Shown: piece by piece, positions 11,914 to 23,908 of the stretch
Position numbering within the stretch: position 1 is the first letter of the stretch
How the letters are laid out: each line of letters begins with the position of its first letter
Assembly (NCBI GenBank): GCA_011009095.1
Contig: VTPC01090911.1
Location: 1 to 64,000 of the forward strand
DNA: 64,000 nt
Source of the DNA: Ignelater luminosus
Taxonomy: Eukaryota > Arthropoda > Insecta > Coleoptera > Elateridae
Direction: 5' to 3'
Position numbers and translations under genes: made by a program
Notes under the pieces: model-generated
What the model was told of the DNA's origin: nothing
The model's input: only the letters and a program-made list of their open reading frames with translations
The model's database searches: none

Positions 11914-12070
11914 CTCCGTTAGATCTTCTATGATGATCAATGGTTTTCTTCTGTTGATACTTTTGAAGCCCGTGGTGAACGGCAGTAAAAATCTTGCCAA
12001 GGTACAAAATTCCAATTTCATCTTCATCGATGTTTAAAGCAGAACAGGTTATTAAATCTCTTGACATCAC
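11914..12070 (-). CDS. Possible exon of unknown gene
   Basis: A minus-strand frame starting MSRDLI and containing ALNIDEDEIGILYLGK runs about 52 codons. It meets a good splice-donor consensus, GGAG followed by GTAAGT, with the donor at 11912-11913. An in-frame stop lies just upstream of the methionines. Beyond the donor the frame merely reads antisense through the LINE fragment. I do not recognise the peptide; it could be a gene exon or the 5' coding end of an unlisted retroelement. Confidence 0.25.
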
Positions 12071-12667
12071 CGAAGCAAATTACGATATACCTGGGAATCT
12101 TTTACGAGAAAGCATTTAAAATAAAAGGTTTATTGTAAACAAACATATTTAGGCCAATAAAACAAGAATCAGCTGATTCACTAAAAATGTTTCTAGACGC
12201 AATTCAGAAAATTATAAGCAGTCTTTAAGCTTTAAAAACTAATATTTCGTCCTGGTACACTTTATTAATTTACCATTGCGTTTAAAGACTTCACTTAAAG
12301 CACCCCAGGTAGAAATACATTTCCCACATTAAAAGAGTTTACTAATTTTCTTTGAAAGCGAAGCCAGTTATTAGAAAAAATCGACTCTAGTAAAATAAAA
12401 GCAAATGACAAACTAAAAAATGAAATGTATGCACCAACTGCATAAGACTTGGCTACACAAATTCTAATTGCATATCTCAAAATAATTGCAAAAGGTGTAA
12501 CAAACGGCATAGTTCATTCTTGCAATTAGAAGACAACAAGAATATTAACACGAGACGCAAAGCAGCACTTAAAATTATCAGAACACAGTATCAAGCAGTT
12601 GAAACACAAAGACAAGTCTTCAAAATACAAACTAAATAAATTTATCCACGCAAGACTCTCCGTATAG
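12071..12667. other. Non-coding spacer
   Basis: AT-rich. The last 150 bases before 12668 may belong to the BEL/Pao element, but no gag or zinc-knuckle motif is readable. Confidence 0.35.
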
Positions 12668-13222
12668 TTGCTTTATCTGTCACAAACAAAATTAGCACAG
12701 CACCTTTTATCCGCAACTTTGATCCATATTTTGAACAAGCAAGAAAATTCTATTGAGCGCAGAGTGATTTTAGATCCTGAACCGCAATCATTCTTTAAGA
12801 CTAATGAGATGAGCTCAGATTTACAGCTTATATCAACAACAACTAATTTAGCCATCACAGGTACAAATCAAGCGTCAAGGATGATTGAAGATCAAGCAAG
12901 AGTCTTCGTAAAATCAAGACCTAATAACATTAGCAAAAAAATTTCATTCTTACTAGATGATAGAATTGCTGATAATATACATCAAATTTCAATCGATCTG
13001 TCTCATTTAGAGGTACTTAACGTAAACCTAGCAGATCCTTATTTCAATAAAGCAGTCCTCATTGATATTTTATTGGGCATAGAAATTCCTTATGAGCTAT
13101 TATGCGCCGGTCAAATAAAGACTAAAACAAACGGTTGCATTTTGTTGCCAGCTGAGAAATCTGTAGACACATTTATTCCAAAACTCGACTTAATTTTGTT
13201 AGTGCTGATAATGAAAGTTTAA
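12668..13222 (+). pseudogene. BEL/Pao retrotransposon protease-region fragment
   Basis: A 184-codon open frame matches the protease and following linker of BEL/Pao polyproteins. Recognisable blocks are RRVILDPEPQSFF (where family members have an LDSG-S-xF motif), LAITGTNQ, the SHLEVLNVNLADPYFNK segment and IDILLGIEIPYELL, which corresponds to the conserved IDLLIGA-x(3)-LL stretch. The catalytic Asp-Ser-Gly is replaced by Asp-Pro-Glu, so the protease is dead although the frame is unusually long. The C-terminal end decays where a GWI(I/V)SGP motif would be expected. Neither gag nor reverse transcriptase is attached. Confidence 0.82.
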
Positions 13223-13329
13223 AAAAAACTGAAAAAACTAGATACCTTAGTAACACTGATAGGTAGGTAGCAAAAGAATTAAATACTCAGGCTTACTTGA
13301 AGCTTGTTTCCGCTGACTTTAGTTGAAAG

Positions 13330-15132
13330 CAGAGTTTTTTTTAATTTTCTCCTCTTTGTACTAGAAAATATCTTTGAAGTTTGGCCATTGCCAAGATTGT
13401 CTATGTTGTCTTATGCAGGATACACAGACTTCTTTGCATTCATTAGAACTGGTTAGCATGACACCTGGATAAAGTCTACCCTCGTATTCCACAACAACGT
13501 AGGCATCCTTCATTTTTCTTTTTTCTCAGCGAATGCAGAAGCATCTGTCTCTGCCTCTGCCGGAGTTTCTTTACACTCTTTTTTTTGCATGAGCTTCCTC
13601 TGTTTCACTCTCAACATGTGGAAACAATTGGGTCTTCAATGTCCGATTTGTCATCTCTCGGTTCGAAAAGTGAAGCGATGCCATCATCGCTTTTTGTATA
13701 ATGGATCTCAACATCACTCGGTTCAGTTGACTCACTTCCACTTTTTAAACGCTTCCCCTTTGCTGTTTCTTTCGTGGTTGCTTTGCACGATTCAAGGTAG
13801 AAGGGTTGAAGACGGTGCGGGTATCAAGTCTTCAACTGTGATCCCTCTTCCAGGGGAGATATTTAATTTTTTCTTTCATCTCTTGCAAACAGTCTTTTTT
13901 GTTTCAGTTTTTTTACGTTTTTTACGTTTTTCAAGAAACGTCTGGGGCGCGTTTTCAAGGTGCTGACTATTGTCAGCAAATTTGAAGAGGCGGTCACTGA
14001 GTTTATTCAAAACAACTTCAGGATTTAACGGGAAAATTTCACATGCTTTAAAACTACTTTGTAACCTCTCTGACAGTTCAAGATTTTTTATTAATTCTTT
14101 TAATAAATGAGGGAATTTGGGTTTATGCAGTGACGGAAAAGATTCTCTCCCAGAAGACTTTTTCCACTTGTCTAGAATTATTCTCTAGACTCTTTTCATT
14201 GGCCCAAAAAACGAAACATCGAATGGCAGAAGCAAGTACGTTGTGTTTGAGGGAAGAGAAATGAGTTTTATGTCATTTTGTTCGCAGAGCGCCTCTACAT
14301 GTAAACGTAAGTAAGAGCTCAAATTATTGCCAATCAACACTTTAGTTCCCACTTGCCTTTTCAAAATCGGAAGCATTGTATACTGAAACTAGTCTTCGAA
14401 TATTCGTCCAGCAAACTACCAGTTTTTGGAACAATTGAAGCGCATTCCAGGAGGTTCACTCTCGATCTAAGTGGAATAAACGTTCTCTGCTTTGATCGAT
14501 ATTGAAGCTTTAGTTAAGCTTTTAATTATTTTGGGGTGTTTGGATCTTTGTTTGACAACTACTTTGATTGAGCCTGAATTGTTTGTTAAGTTAGACTCGT
14601 CATAGTTCTAGATATTTTTAGTAGGAATACCGTCTATGTATTTTTTAAGTTGTCAAAATATTGCTCTTGCTCGTAAACCGCTTTGGGACAATCTCTCACT
14701 GAGTACATTATCATGCCTCTTTAGAAATCCAATCGCTCATTTCTTGCCGGAAAGATTGTTAGTCAAAATTGGAGTTTTACGATGTATTCGCTTTAAAAAC
14801 TCTTAACAAGAAGACAAGCTCTCTCTTGTTAATAGGAAAACCGAATGATGACACTGCTATCAGGTGGGAACAAATTATCTTTTCTTCTTTCTCGGATAAT
14901 GCAGTTTGACCTACTGCTTTACGTGCGGAAGACGAGCTAGGACGTGTTGGATTATCAGAAATTTTAAATTTTAAATTTTCTTGCCAAAACATTTCGGTGA
15001 ATGCCGTAAGTGTTCATGGCTTCTCGGCAAGACATCGTTCTATTTCGTATTTGGCTCAACAAGTTGTTCAGAAAATTGTCAGTGTAAGTCTTGTAAGGTC
15101 GACCACCCACTTTTTTTGTAAGTTCTTGGCAT
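13330..15132 (-). pseudogene. Second pogo/Tigger-like transposase, broken
   Basis: The likely start codon is at 15132-15130 (MPRTYKK), directly after a splice-acceptor-like TTGCAG. A lost base in an A-run shifts it into VGGRPYKTYTDNFL ... REAMNTYGIHRNVLARKFK, a psq-type helix-turn-helix. The middle (14376-14185) has KVLIGNNLSS, where the family has a GDN motif, so the second catalytic Asp appears replaced by Asn. LLPFDVSFFGPMKRV, with the third Asp, follows. The C-terminal part near 13350-13530 reads AYVVVEYEGRLYPGVML and SWQWP, a domain I know at the end of related transposases. Several frameshifts separate the blocks. It is a different lineage from the copy at 8.4-10.0 kb. Confidence 0.8.
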
Positions 15133-15484
15133 CTGCAATACGTGAAAATACTAAATACCATAGAATACAATATTTAATAAAAGACAAGGCTTAACTCAAA
15201 TTTAAAAAAGATAATTTTTACTTTCCACACTGTTTGCACTTTTTCACCTCACAAGATTTATTTTTGTCACTTACCACGCAATATATCGTAAGAAAACAAA
15301 CTTTAATGAACTCAACTTTTTTCGATCTTTTAAGCATCAGTATCGTCCAGAGAAGACTACTGAACAAACACAAAAGTAAGAGGTATCAGATAACAGTAAA
15401 AGCTACCTTCCCCGATTAGCCAAGAATCATGTAAACCGCAATCTTATTTTCATTAAAGCCTTCTCAACCTAGCAGCAAGGCCTT

Positions 15485-15883
15485 TTGACCGATAGCTTTC
15501 AACTTAAACCAACAAAAAGCGCTTGTATTCAAAAAAGGTGTATGGAACCGAGTCATCCCACTAGGTACTTAGCCATCCCCGTTGACGGTAATAATTTTCT
15601 GCTTAAGCAACTTGCAGCGGTTTGCTCAACTACCTTACACGACAAACTTACACAAAGCAAACGATGGTCGTCAACTATTCTAGTTTGTAATGATGAATTT
15701 AACTTTTGCTTAGAAAACAAAGAAAATTGCTTATTCAGCTCGCCTTTTACCGGTTCAAGTATCTTGTTTACAATACCTGTACAGTATTATCCGAGCACAT
15801 CTATATGTCTGCATCACCTGAAAGGAAAAGAAACATTAATAATAGAAGACACTAAAGTATGTTCACACTTGACTGTCTATTGA
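15485..15883 (+). CDS. Unrecognised ORF, 132 codons
   Basis: An uninterrupted plus-strand frame with a starting Met and a normal stop. It has cysteine- and serine-rich segments (VCSTTLHDKL, NCLFSSPFTGSS, YYPSTSICLHHLKG) but no motif I can assign, no signal peptide and no clear membrane helix. There is no adjacent promoter or splice signal that decides its status. It is one of the longest clean frames outside recognised elements, so it may be an exon or a piece of an unfamiliar transposon. A chance frame cannot be excluded. Confidence 0.25.
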   Translation: MTDSFQLKPTKSACIQKRCMEPSHPTRYLAIPVDGNNFLLKQLAAVCSTTLHDKLTQSKRWSSTILVCNDEFNFCLENKENCLFSSPFTGSSILFTIPVQYYPSTSICLHHLKGKETLIIEDTKVCSHLTVY

Positions 15884-17305
15884 TAAATAAAGAAAAAGAT
15901 TTCATAAAAGAACGAAAGGCTTTGATAAAAAACAACACAGTGTAGGACAAAAACCATAAGCATGTAAGAATGTAAAAGTATAAATTTTGCAGCCTAGTCA
16001 ATAATAAATTTAGACTGGTTAAGTTATAACAACACAAAAAAAACTTTCGTAAATAAAAGGTTAATAATAACAACAAATTAGAAGATTTTACTGTCTGACT
16101 TATTTAATATATAAATATAATATAATAATAATATAAAAATAAAAAAAGCCAAAGGCTTTCATTTGACAAAGAAACGTTTAGTTCGCTAAGATTATTGACT
16201 CTATCCTTAACTTTAACCTTGGGTAGTCGTCGTTGTAAAATTTACATACAAAGCTACCTATGTAACTGATTATAATACACAAAGAAAGGTAACAAATGAA
16301 AAATGATCAACTTAAAATTATCTTAAGTATAATCAAACAGTTGGTATCCAGTCTTGACGGATGCTGCACCAGATTTGGACTCAAGGCGGTGAACTTTCTC
16401 TCATATTTACTTGACGTATTCTAAAAACGGGGCGGCCAATGACCTCTCGTGTTTGGTGTTTCAATGCAGCACGTAAAAGTATTTTTTGAATCAAAAAGAA
16501 TTGTTGAAGTACAAAACGCCGGTACGCACGTGCACACACAAGTTCACAAAACCAACACAGATGTCCATTACTGCTAGTCGCATTTAAAACAAGATAATTA
16601 TCTATCAACGAAATTTAATTGGACACGCTTAAAGCAAATACTACTTCTACCACAAAATGAAGACTTCGAAATTTTTACTCCCGTCTATTTGCAAAAATTC
16701 TTAAAATATTTCCGATTTGACAATTGCAAATAGCCCAATGGGCTTCGTTAATTCTTTAACACAACGATATAAGTTTTTACGACGGAATTTAATGACGGCC
16801 TTCTTACGCTCGATGATGGATCTCTACTCCTTGGCGTGCCTCCCCACGCGTCAAGCCAGCTTAAACTAAAAGCCACGCTCAGTCAGGCGCAACCGTACTA
16901 AACATAACTGGAATAAGGTTAGCGAAACAAGCACCCCTGTCTGTATAATAGAACGTTGTTTGCCCGTTGAAACTTGTAGCATGTCGAGGTGGCAAAATTG
17001 TCCGAGTCCGCAGATGTCTATTAAAACACGGGATCACACAGGGACCGTATATAAACACATCGCACACCAATATACGGCAAAAATTAGACGTAGATTTGCC
17101 TATGTTAAAACAAGCTCAACTCGAAACAGCGTTTAGCAGACACAGTTCAACAAAATTCGCACAACTGGGTGCCGTAAACAATTTTTAAATAAACATTCTG
17201 CAAAATGAAATAGAAAATACCTTCAACTAAAGATTTAAAAACGAAGATGACTAAATTTATTTACAAAAGATTAGGATGGCATAAAATTATAAAATGACAA
17301 GGTTT
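15884..17305. other. Non-coding region
   Basis: There is an AT microsatellite-like patch (TATAATATAATAATAAT) near 16105-16135. Around 16960-17190 the composition is less AT-rich and two frames stay open for 60-70 codons, but neither gives a recognisable protein. Confidence 0.35.
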
Positions 17306-17309
17306 GATA

Positions 17310-17660
17310 AAAGAGTCGACATTAATCTAAGACAATATTAATTCAAAACGAGCATCTTACCTTTTTTAAAGGAAATCGCAGGAATAATTCCAAACAGATA
17401 GCAGGTAAATTAAACAAAAAATGTTTTCTATAGAAAAATTCCAATATTTTTAATATCAAGTAGCAATGTGATAAAAAAATCTGTTTTACCTGTTTAAGAG
17501 AATTTACCACAATTTTACACAAAACAAACTAACAACAAAACGCAAACGCTCTAAAATTCGCTAATTATTGAATGATGAATGTCAAACTGCAAGAAACGCA
17601 ATATAATAATGACAAAAAATATATCTTGCGCAGAAATTTAAATGGGTAGAATTAACTGTA
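17310..17660. repeat. Dispersed repeat, copy B
   Basis: Same-orientation partner of the repeat at 7640-7952, sharing ATTCCAATATTTTTAAT, ACACAAAACAAACTAACA and AAATATATCTTGCGC blocks with scattered substitutions and indels. Here it continues into unrelated AT-rich DNA instead of a pogo-like element. Confidence 0.75.
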
Positions 17661-19625
17661 GATTGAAAAGTAGATTAAAATATAATCGATGATTTTTTAC
17701 ATTTTTAATACTTTTAAGTAAGGATTTTTAGATATGCGATGAAAACGGGAGTTTTACAAGAGACAATGGAAAATATCTAAAGAATACTGATTAGAACGTA
17801 ACGATTTCAAAGTGGGAGTTAACCGAATTCCAGAACCTTTTAACTTTTTAAAAAAGAGGATATAAATGAAAGAACTCTAAAAATTAACAGTTTTAAATTT
17901 AATTAGATGATTATGCAGAACAAATTCCAGATCCAGAATTTGAGAAAATGTACTTAACAAAAATAAAGTCATCAGGTATCAAATCTACAATGACATTTCT
18001 CGTATCAATCTAATTAATTCTATTTTAGCGAAACTTTAAAAAGTCAAACATAACCTAATGATTATGAAAACTGCATAATATTATTGAATAAGACGTCAAC
18101 TAGTGTTGCGTCGTGCTTCTGATCTAATATTACGCACAGCTCTCTTAAAATCTAATTACAAAATGAATAATAATAAGCAAGTTTTCATTATTTCGCGACA
18201 GCAAGAATAAACTAGAGTCGTTTATATAATTGTACTTACATACAAGAAAGAAACGATCCCCTTTCAATTTAATTACCCAGCTTATGCTGATTTCTTTATC
18301 ATTTCTGCAGTTGCCCCTTCGAGAGGTCTTACTTTTGTTGTGCATTCATTGTTACGATAAGTATGACAAACTTAATTTTACAGAAAATTGATCAAAGGTT
18401 TGGCAAAGTTAATTACATAACGGTTTCCTTTCAGAAAATATAATTACCATGTGTTTTTACAGCGTGTTCCATTTGAATTTGAGCCATGCTGTGATTTATT
18501 TTTTTTGTATACACATGAGCCCACATCAGTTAACAGGAATTGTTAGGTTCTTATACCATACGTATAGTAAGTACACAATACACAATTCAACGTTGATTAA
18601 CTTTTTTGTTGCCTTCAATGTGGGCGTTCTACATTTTCTTGTGAAATTCTGAAATAATTTTTCTTATTTCTATTCTAGTTTCGTCGTCGTATGTTACGTT
18701 CCGAGAATATTTGCGAATCTTTTTGTTTGCATTTTTTTACGACATTCTTATTCTTCAGGACACTTTCATTCAGAATTCTGTACATACACTTTTCTCTCTT
18801 TATACTAGTTGCTTTATGGCGTCCTCGTTATTAAGTTGGCATCATTTTTTTTCTGAGAGACAATTCTGTATTTTGAATATCATTTATTATTGAATTTATT
18901 AACAATAAAGTTTAATAATCCAACTGAAACAAGCGTAAACAATAAAAATTGTCTGTTAATTTAAAGAAAAGCAACACTAAATAATGAGAACAATTAAAAA
19001 CGTTTAGATATTCCATTTGCGTTAAATGACTCTCTCACGTTATATTTAGATTCCGTGCTTGTCGGTTCAAAAATAGATAGAGAAAATGAGATTATGCGTT
19101 GAAATTTTAATTCATTTCGACGTATTCGTAAACGTGGGCTTATTGTGCTTATTTAAAGCTTAACATGTTCTGCGGGGGTGTATACTAAGGGAATTGTTTG
19201 AATTTTATCCTAGAACGACAGTTTTAAAATAAAAAGAACGTCAGAATAGCTTCCTTCCTTTGTAACAAAAGCATTGAATATTATTTTCAAAAATTACATC
19301 CAGTAAAGACGAGATAAATTAACAGTCAACAAAAAAGTGGTTTTACACCCCCTTTTATACGTATTCATAAAGAACTTTGACGAGATTAAAAACGGAACTG
19401 GGAAAGTACACATATGCCCGTGAATTGGGTTATAAAAAGAATTTTCTAGGTTCTGTTTTTATTTCTTTACGGTTATTTTCCTTTATTATACAACTTGAAC
19501 GTGAATGTAAATTACATTGGAGGACGGTGGTCACTAAGCATGACCCCTTTGTAATTATTAAGGCTTAAATAAGGCAAGGTTTCTTGGTTGTTTTGCATCT
19601 TTCATGGAATGTAAATAGAGGGTCG

Positions 19626-19680
19626 TATATATGGAAGCCGATTAGTTCGCCAGTTAAGCTCCCTTAACAAATTGTCAGGT
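19626..19680 (+). promoter_or_regulatory. Possible TATA/initiator promoter with nearby splice donor
   Basis: TATATAT begins at 19626. An initiator-like CCAGTTA follows with its A about 26 bases downstream. CAG followed by GTAAAG, a reasonable splice donor, ends at 19678. The arrangement resembles a short untranslated first exon. No downstream coding exon is evident, and AT-rich DNA makes TATA matches common. Confidence 0.15.
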
Positions 19681-20561
19681 AAAGTTCAACTTCTTTGGTA
19701 AATTTTTCAATATTTTCTTATTTATCGCACCGAATCAATAGGAAAGTGTGATTTAGTAAAAGAAAAGAAAAAGGAGATGTTTTTATGCTAGCGTAACGTT
19801 GATGATCATGAGAAGAAGAAATTATTAGACGTGGAACAAAAATAAATCCGGAAGATAAAACAATTTCTGTTGGAAAAACAGTTCAATCCGATGTTGATGT
19901 TTTTGCAGCTTATCGAGAGCAGCAAAACACATGAAATCAATTTGAAGGAGAACAATGAAAAAAAAGTTATCGAAAGCGCAAAATATTTATTTATTTATTT
20001 TATAGAAATAAGAGAAATAGATGGTTACACTGTAACCTAATTAGGTAGGGTTTGGTTTCATACATAAATTTATTTATCTGCATTATTCATAAAATTTGAA
20101 TGAACGAGAGATGCGAAGGTTTTGAATTATGTAAAATCCGTTTTAAAATGTTTAGAATTTTAATTTGTTTTTATATTATTTATATTCATCATTTGATGTT
20201 GCAGAAAAATATGTTATCACGTTCTATGATAATGATTAGGTTCGACTATGAAAGAAGAAATTTAATGAGCACAAACAATTCCTGTTCAAGTGGCTTTTTA
20301 ACAATGAGTTTGCAGATTTTGTGAATGATAATAGAGCCTTTTTGGAAGCTAAGCAGAGCAGCATGAATTCTCTCTATTGTACAACAATTTTTCAAAGAGC
20401 CAATTAGGTTAGACATAAAAAAAAGGCTAGACCTTGCAAAAGGTCACGTAGTTCTAATTTTTTTATATATTGTTATAACCTAAGCCAACAGTAAGAAACT
20501 AAGTTTGCAGCTATGAAAGACCTGTGCGAGCTGCGTAATGACCGAAAAACAGCAGTTTTCT

Positions 20562-20694
20562 AAATTTTTCACTTTTTAATCCTTAATATCTCTTAAAGTA
20601 TGCGCCTGAGCCTTCACCGAGTTCCGTACGTACAGTACTCTCCGAGATACAGCTCTTCAACAATTGGACATTTGTTCCAAAAAGTGAAAAATTT
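20562..20694. repeat. Short perfect inverted repeat
   Basis: AAATTTTTCACTTTTT at 20562-20577 is the exact reverse complement of 20679-20694, with a 101-base loop. Beyond the arms only ATGAC-type fragments agree. It could be the worn core of a small foldback element. Confidence 0.4.
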
Positions 20695-21059
20695 TAGATT
20701 TAGTCATGTATTTTCTCTAATACTCATACAACGAGGACAGTCATAGTTAATGAATTTGAAATTCATTTATTTAGCTTTAATTTAATCTCCGACGAGCGTC
20801 TATATGGCCAATGGTTCTTTGAAAAATAGCATACGTATAACCAAAAACCTGGAAAAATTGATTTTGGGAAAAATCAATGAAAACAGTTTACATAGTTATG
20901 TAATTTCATTTTTTATTAAAGAAGGTAGGTGTAAAATAGATGATGAATATTTACATGTAAAAAACAGTATATCTCATTATAATTGCATCTGTTTTAACGG
21001 CCCTGGCTTCAAGATATCTTCCTCGTAAACAAGTGAAGGCTCCTCACGTTGCGTCGTTC

Positions 21060-22140
21060 GGTAAACATAAGGTAGTCTTCCTCGTCGTCGGAATCATCTA
21101 GTTCAAGACATGGCACGTTTTGGCATGATTTGCCATCACAAAATGTACGAAGGCTCGAGCATCTCAATCGAGCTTTGCGGCAGCTGTAACCTTTTTTGCA
21201 TTTACTGAAAATTATAAGCAGTAAAAGCTCAGAATCTGTATTCGTGGTGGCGGTAACGAGAGTAAAACCCTGATCATCGAGCTTCTACCCCCATTCTGTG
21301 GAACTTTTGTTAGGCCCCAACCACTTTTATACTTAGTGGTAGGTCCTGTAGGCATGGTGGCTTGCTGCATCTTCTGTTGGGGCAAACGAGCAAGATTAAT
21401 TTTGGTGTTGGCTGCAGATGCAACTAACAACTGGTAGCGAAGGCTATTCAAGGTATCTTTTTTAAAACCACCCCCGGACAGAGCCACGAAGCCCTTCTCC
21501 CCAGCTTTTGATATGTCTTCGTGACTTGAATCTGGCTCCAGAAAAACTTCAACCTGTTCTAAAAGATGGGGATTTTTGTCCAAGAGAGAGATCAACTTGG
21601 TTTCACACTGTCCAAATGGTGCAGATGTGGTGTCGCACCCACTGAACGCATGTATAAAAAGCACTGCCTCTGGTGAGTGTCGAGCGGATCCATGAGCATA
21701 AAAGAAGCTTGAATAATAACAACAGCCGGCTTCATCTCAGATACTCTTCTATAGCTAGATGTTTGTTGCGCTTGAGCTCAAATCATTGAGAATGACGAGG
21801 AGGTCCACATCTTCTGCTACTATAATCACACGGTCAAATATTGAACTTTCGGATAGTTCCATGTCAATCATGATGTCCCGATTAGCGTCTTCTTCGGCTA
21901 CTTTCACTTCTATGCCCCACTGCTCGAATGCATCCCGAAGAAGTGTGATGAGGCAGCTCTTGTTGTTTTAATTAGCTAATAATTCTTTCTGAAGTAGTTG
22001 GATGATTGTGGATTCCTCAGAAAGTGTGCTACCTCAGACGTTAGCAGCACAACGTCGTAGTCGTTTAGCACTTTTGATGGTTTTTTTGGCGGTCTCCTCA
22101 GCGTAACCGTCAAAAACAAAAGAAGACAAGGTTCTACAAA
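21060..22140 (-). pseudogene. Transposon-associated cysteine-rich protein of the HAFSGCDTTSA type, broken
   Basis: Read on the minus strand from about 22140, the relic has VFDGY near the start. VAEDVDLLVIL follows at about 21800, corresponding to the DTDLLVLL motif of PIN-like nuclease folds. Next come LFIHAFSGCDTTSAPFGQ (about 21610-21660), an NSLRYQLL ... LARLPQQK block and a Cys-rich tail (KCKKGYSC ... RCSSLRTFCDGKSC) ending in an acidic run. I know this order from multicopy proteins in insect and other animal genomes that are usually unannotated and appear mobile. The exact element class is not certain to me. Stops after the DLLVIL block and a shift before the HAFSGCD block show that it is dead. 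Confidence 0.65.
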
Positions 22141-22879
22141 AAACTATAAAGATAGTAATGTAAATATAATACAATAAGTACCTTAGCACTAATTAAAAAG
22201 ACACAATTTTTCAATTTTTTAGTAAATAAATTGTTTTATATCCAAAATAAGTTTTCCTCACTGCTTTTTACTACCTTTGACGGTATTTTGTAAAATATCT
22301 TTACGTGATGGGGCCAAACGGGGATCAGTTTTGGGTTTAGCACACCAAAGACTTTAGAATCAGCTGAAACGGTTCAAACAACTTTTAAAAAGTTTTAAAA
22401 TGCAGATCTGTAATATCAGTTGTTAACGATGTCCCGAAAGATTTGACACAATTCTCTATATTTAATCTTTATGTACAGTCTACGCATTATTAAATGAGAC
22501 TCAAACTACAGAGAACGTGTCGTACATAAACTAACTTGATAGATTTCTTTTTTGATTTGACGTTGAATTTCCGAGAAAAAGATATTCTGGGAATTTCTCT
22601 CCTTTTCTTTTAGTTTTCTAGTTAATTGCATTTAAATGTTGTTATCTGATCTACACAATACACTAATTTAACCAATAAAATAAAGATTATTTTAAGAAGA
22701 TTTGTGTGTACACAAAACCACATTAAGAACATCAAAAATAAAAAACATTCAGTAGCTAACAGCATAAATAATAATATGATTGCAACGAGTTAATAACATA
22801 AAGAGCAGTAATAAAAAAATATCTATCTATCTATCAACATATTTATTTATTCAAAAATAAATAAAGCTTCTCTTATTTA
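22141..22879. other. AT-rich non-coding spacer
   Basis: Holds a short (ATCT)n run at about 22818-22835 and otherwise no feature. Confidence 0.4.
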
Positions 22880-23908
22880 GCATTTTGCATGAACGTTTGG
22901 AAATGCTCCTCATTGTGATTCAGACATGATCTTACTCTTCGTTGCTTATTTTCAAAGAAATTCTGAACTACTTGCTGATCAATGTTGTGACATTGATTTG
23001 AAATTTCTTCCATCAATTCGTTTAAATTCTCCATTTTTCTTTTGTAAATCGAGTTTCTTAAAACATCAAATATGGAAAATCAAAAGGGGTCAAGTCGAGT
23101 GAGCGAGATGGCCATGGAATATTTGTTCCCCTACTAAATCCTATCCAGAAAGAATGGTTGCAAGTAGTCAACCTTTACTTATGCAGTATGAACTGTAGCT
23201 CCATCCTGCTGGAAATAGCCTCTTTAAAGTTGATTATCGTGCAGTTCATTAACAAAGATATTTAAAATTTCTCTGTACCTTTCAGCAGTGACAGTGTCAT
23301 GAAAAAATGTAAGACCAATAATCCTTCTGCAAGACACTGCTACTCAAATACCCACTTTGATGGGATATAGAGATGTCTCAACAAAACGGTGAGAATTTCC
23401 AGCACTCTATATTCTAGAATTCTGTGAATTTACGTACCCAGATAAATAGAACCAGGCCTCATCGGAGTAAAAGGACAAATCCAGTAAATCATCGTTTATA
23501 TTGTTCTCAAATCATGTACAATATTCTCTTCGACTACCAAAATCTAGTTATGTAAGTTTTTGCACAATCGTTATTTTGTAAGGATATAACTTCAGTTGTT
23601 TTCTAACTATTTTCTGGCAAGTACTTAAAGGGATATTCGTTTGAAATGAAATTCTGCGAAATAAGATTTGTGGATTTTCTCCGATTACTTGTCTTACTTC
23701 TTTGACAACTTCAGCACTCACGGCAGGACTTCCTAAAGGTTTACCCCTTTTAACAGATCTTTTTCTAGCAAATCTACTAACTACATCTTCAATGTAAGAA
23801 ACTAAAGCATTATCCGGACCATTAACATGAGGAAATCGGATTTTAAATTCATCTTTGTAAGTTTGAATAGAATATGTTCAATTTCCTTCGTGAACTAAAT
23901 AAACCATT
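22880..23908 (-). pseudogene. IS630/Tc1/mariner-superfamily transposase, broken but nearly full length
   Basis: From a probable start near 23908 (MVYLVHEGN, then a stop), the minus strand reads an N-terminal DNA-binding half with GKPLGSPAVSAEVVKEVRQ and NPQILFRRISFQTNIPLSTC. HPYK-like and FYSDEAWFYLSGYVN blocks follow, the latter holding the first catalytic Asp. FQQDGATVHTA holds the second. A P-x-RSLDLTPxDF-like block near 23100 holds the third acidic residue. The tail NFFENKQRRVRSCLNHNEEHF fits the family C-terminus. About 340 codons agrees with a full transposase. Stops (for example in QNSRI-stop and HTA-stop) and frameshifts inactivate it. I saw no terminal repeats. Confidence 0.82.

Larger units (their letters stand above)
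17661..21059. other. Long AT-rich non-coding region
   Basis: No gene is supported over 3.4 kb. A TATA-like box followed by an initiator-like CAGTT and a CAGGTAAAG donor lies at 19626-19680 (listed separately). A perfect 16-bp inverted pair is at 20562-20577 and 20679-20694. Confidence 0.4.
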
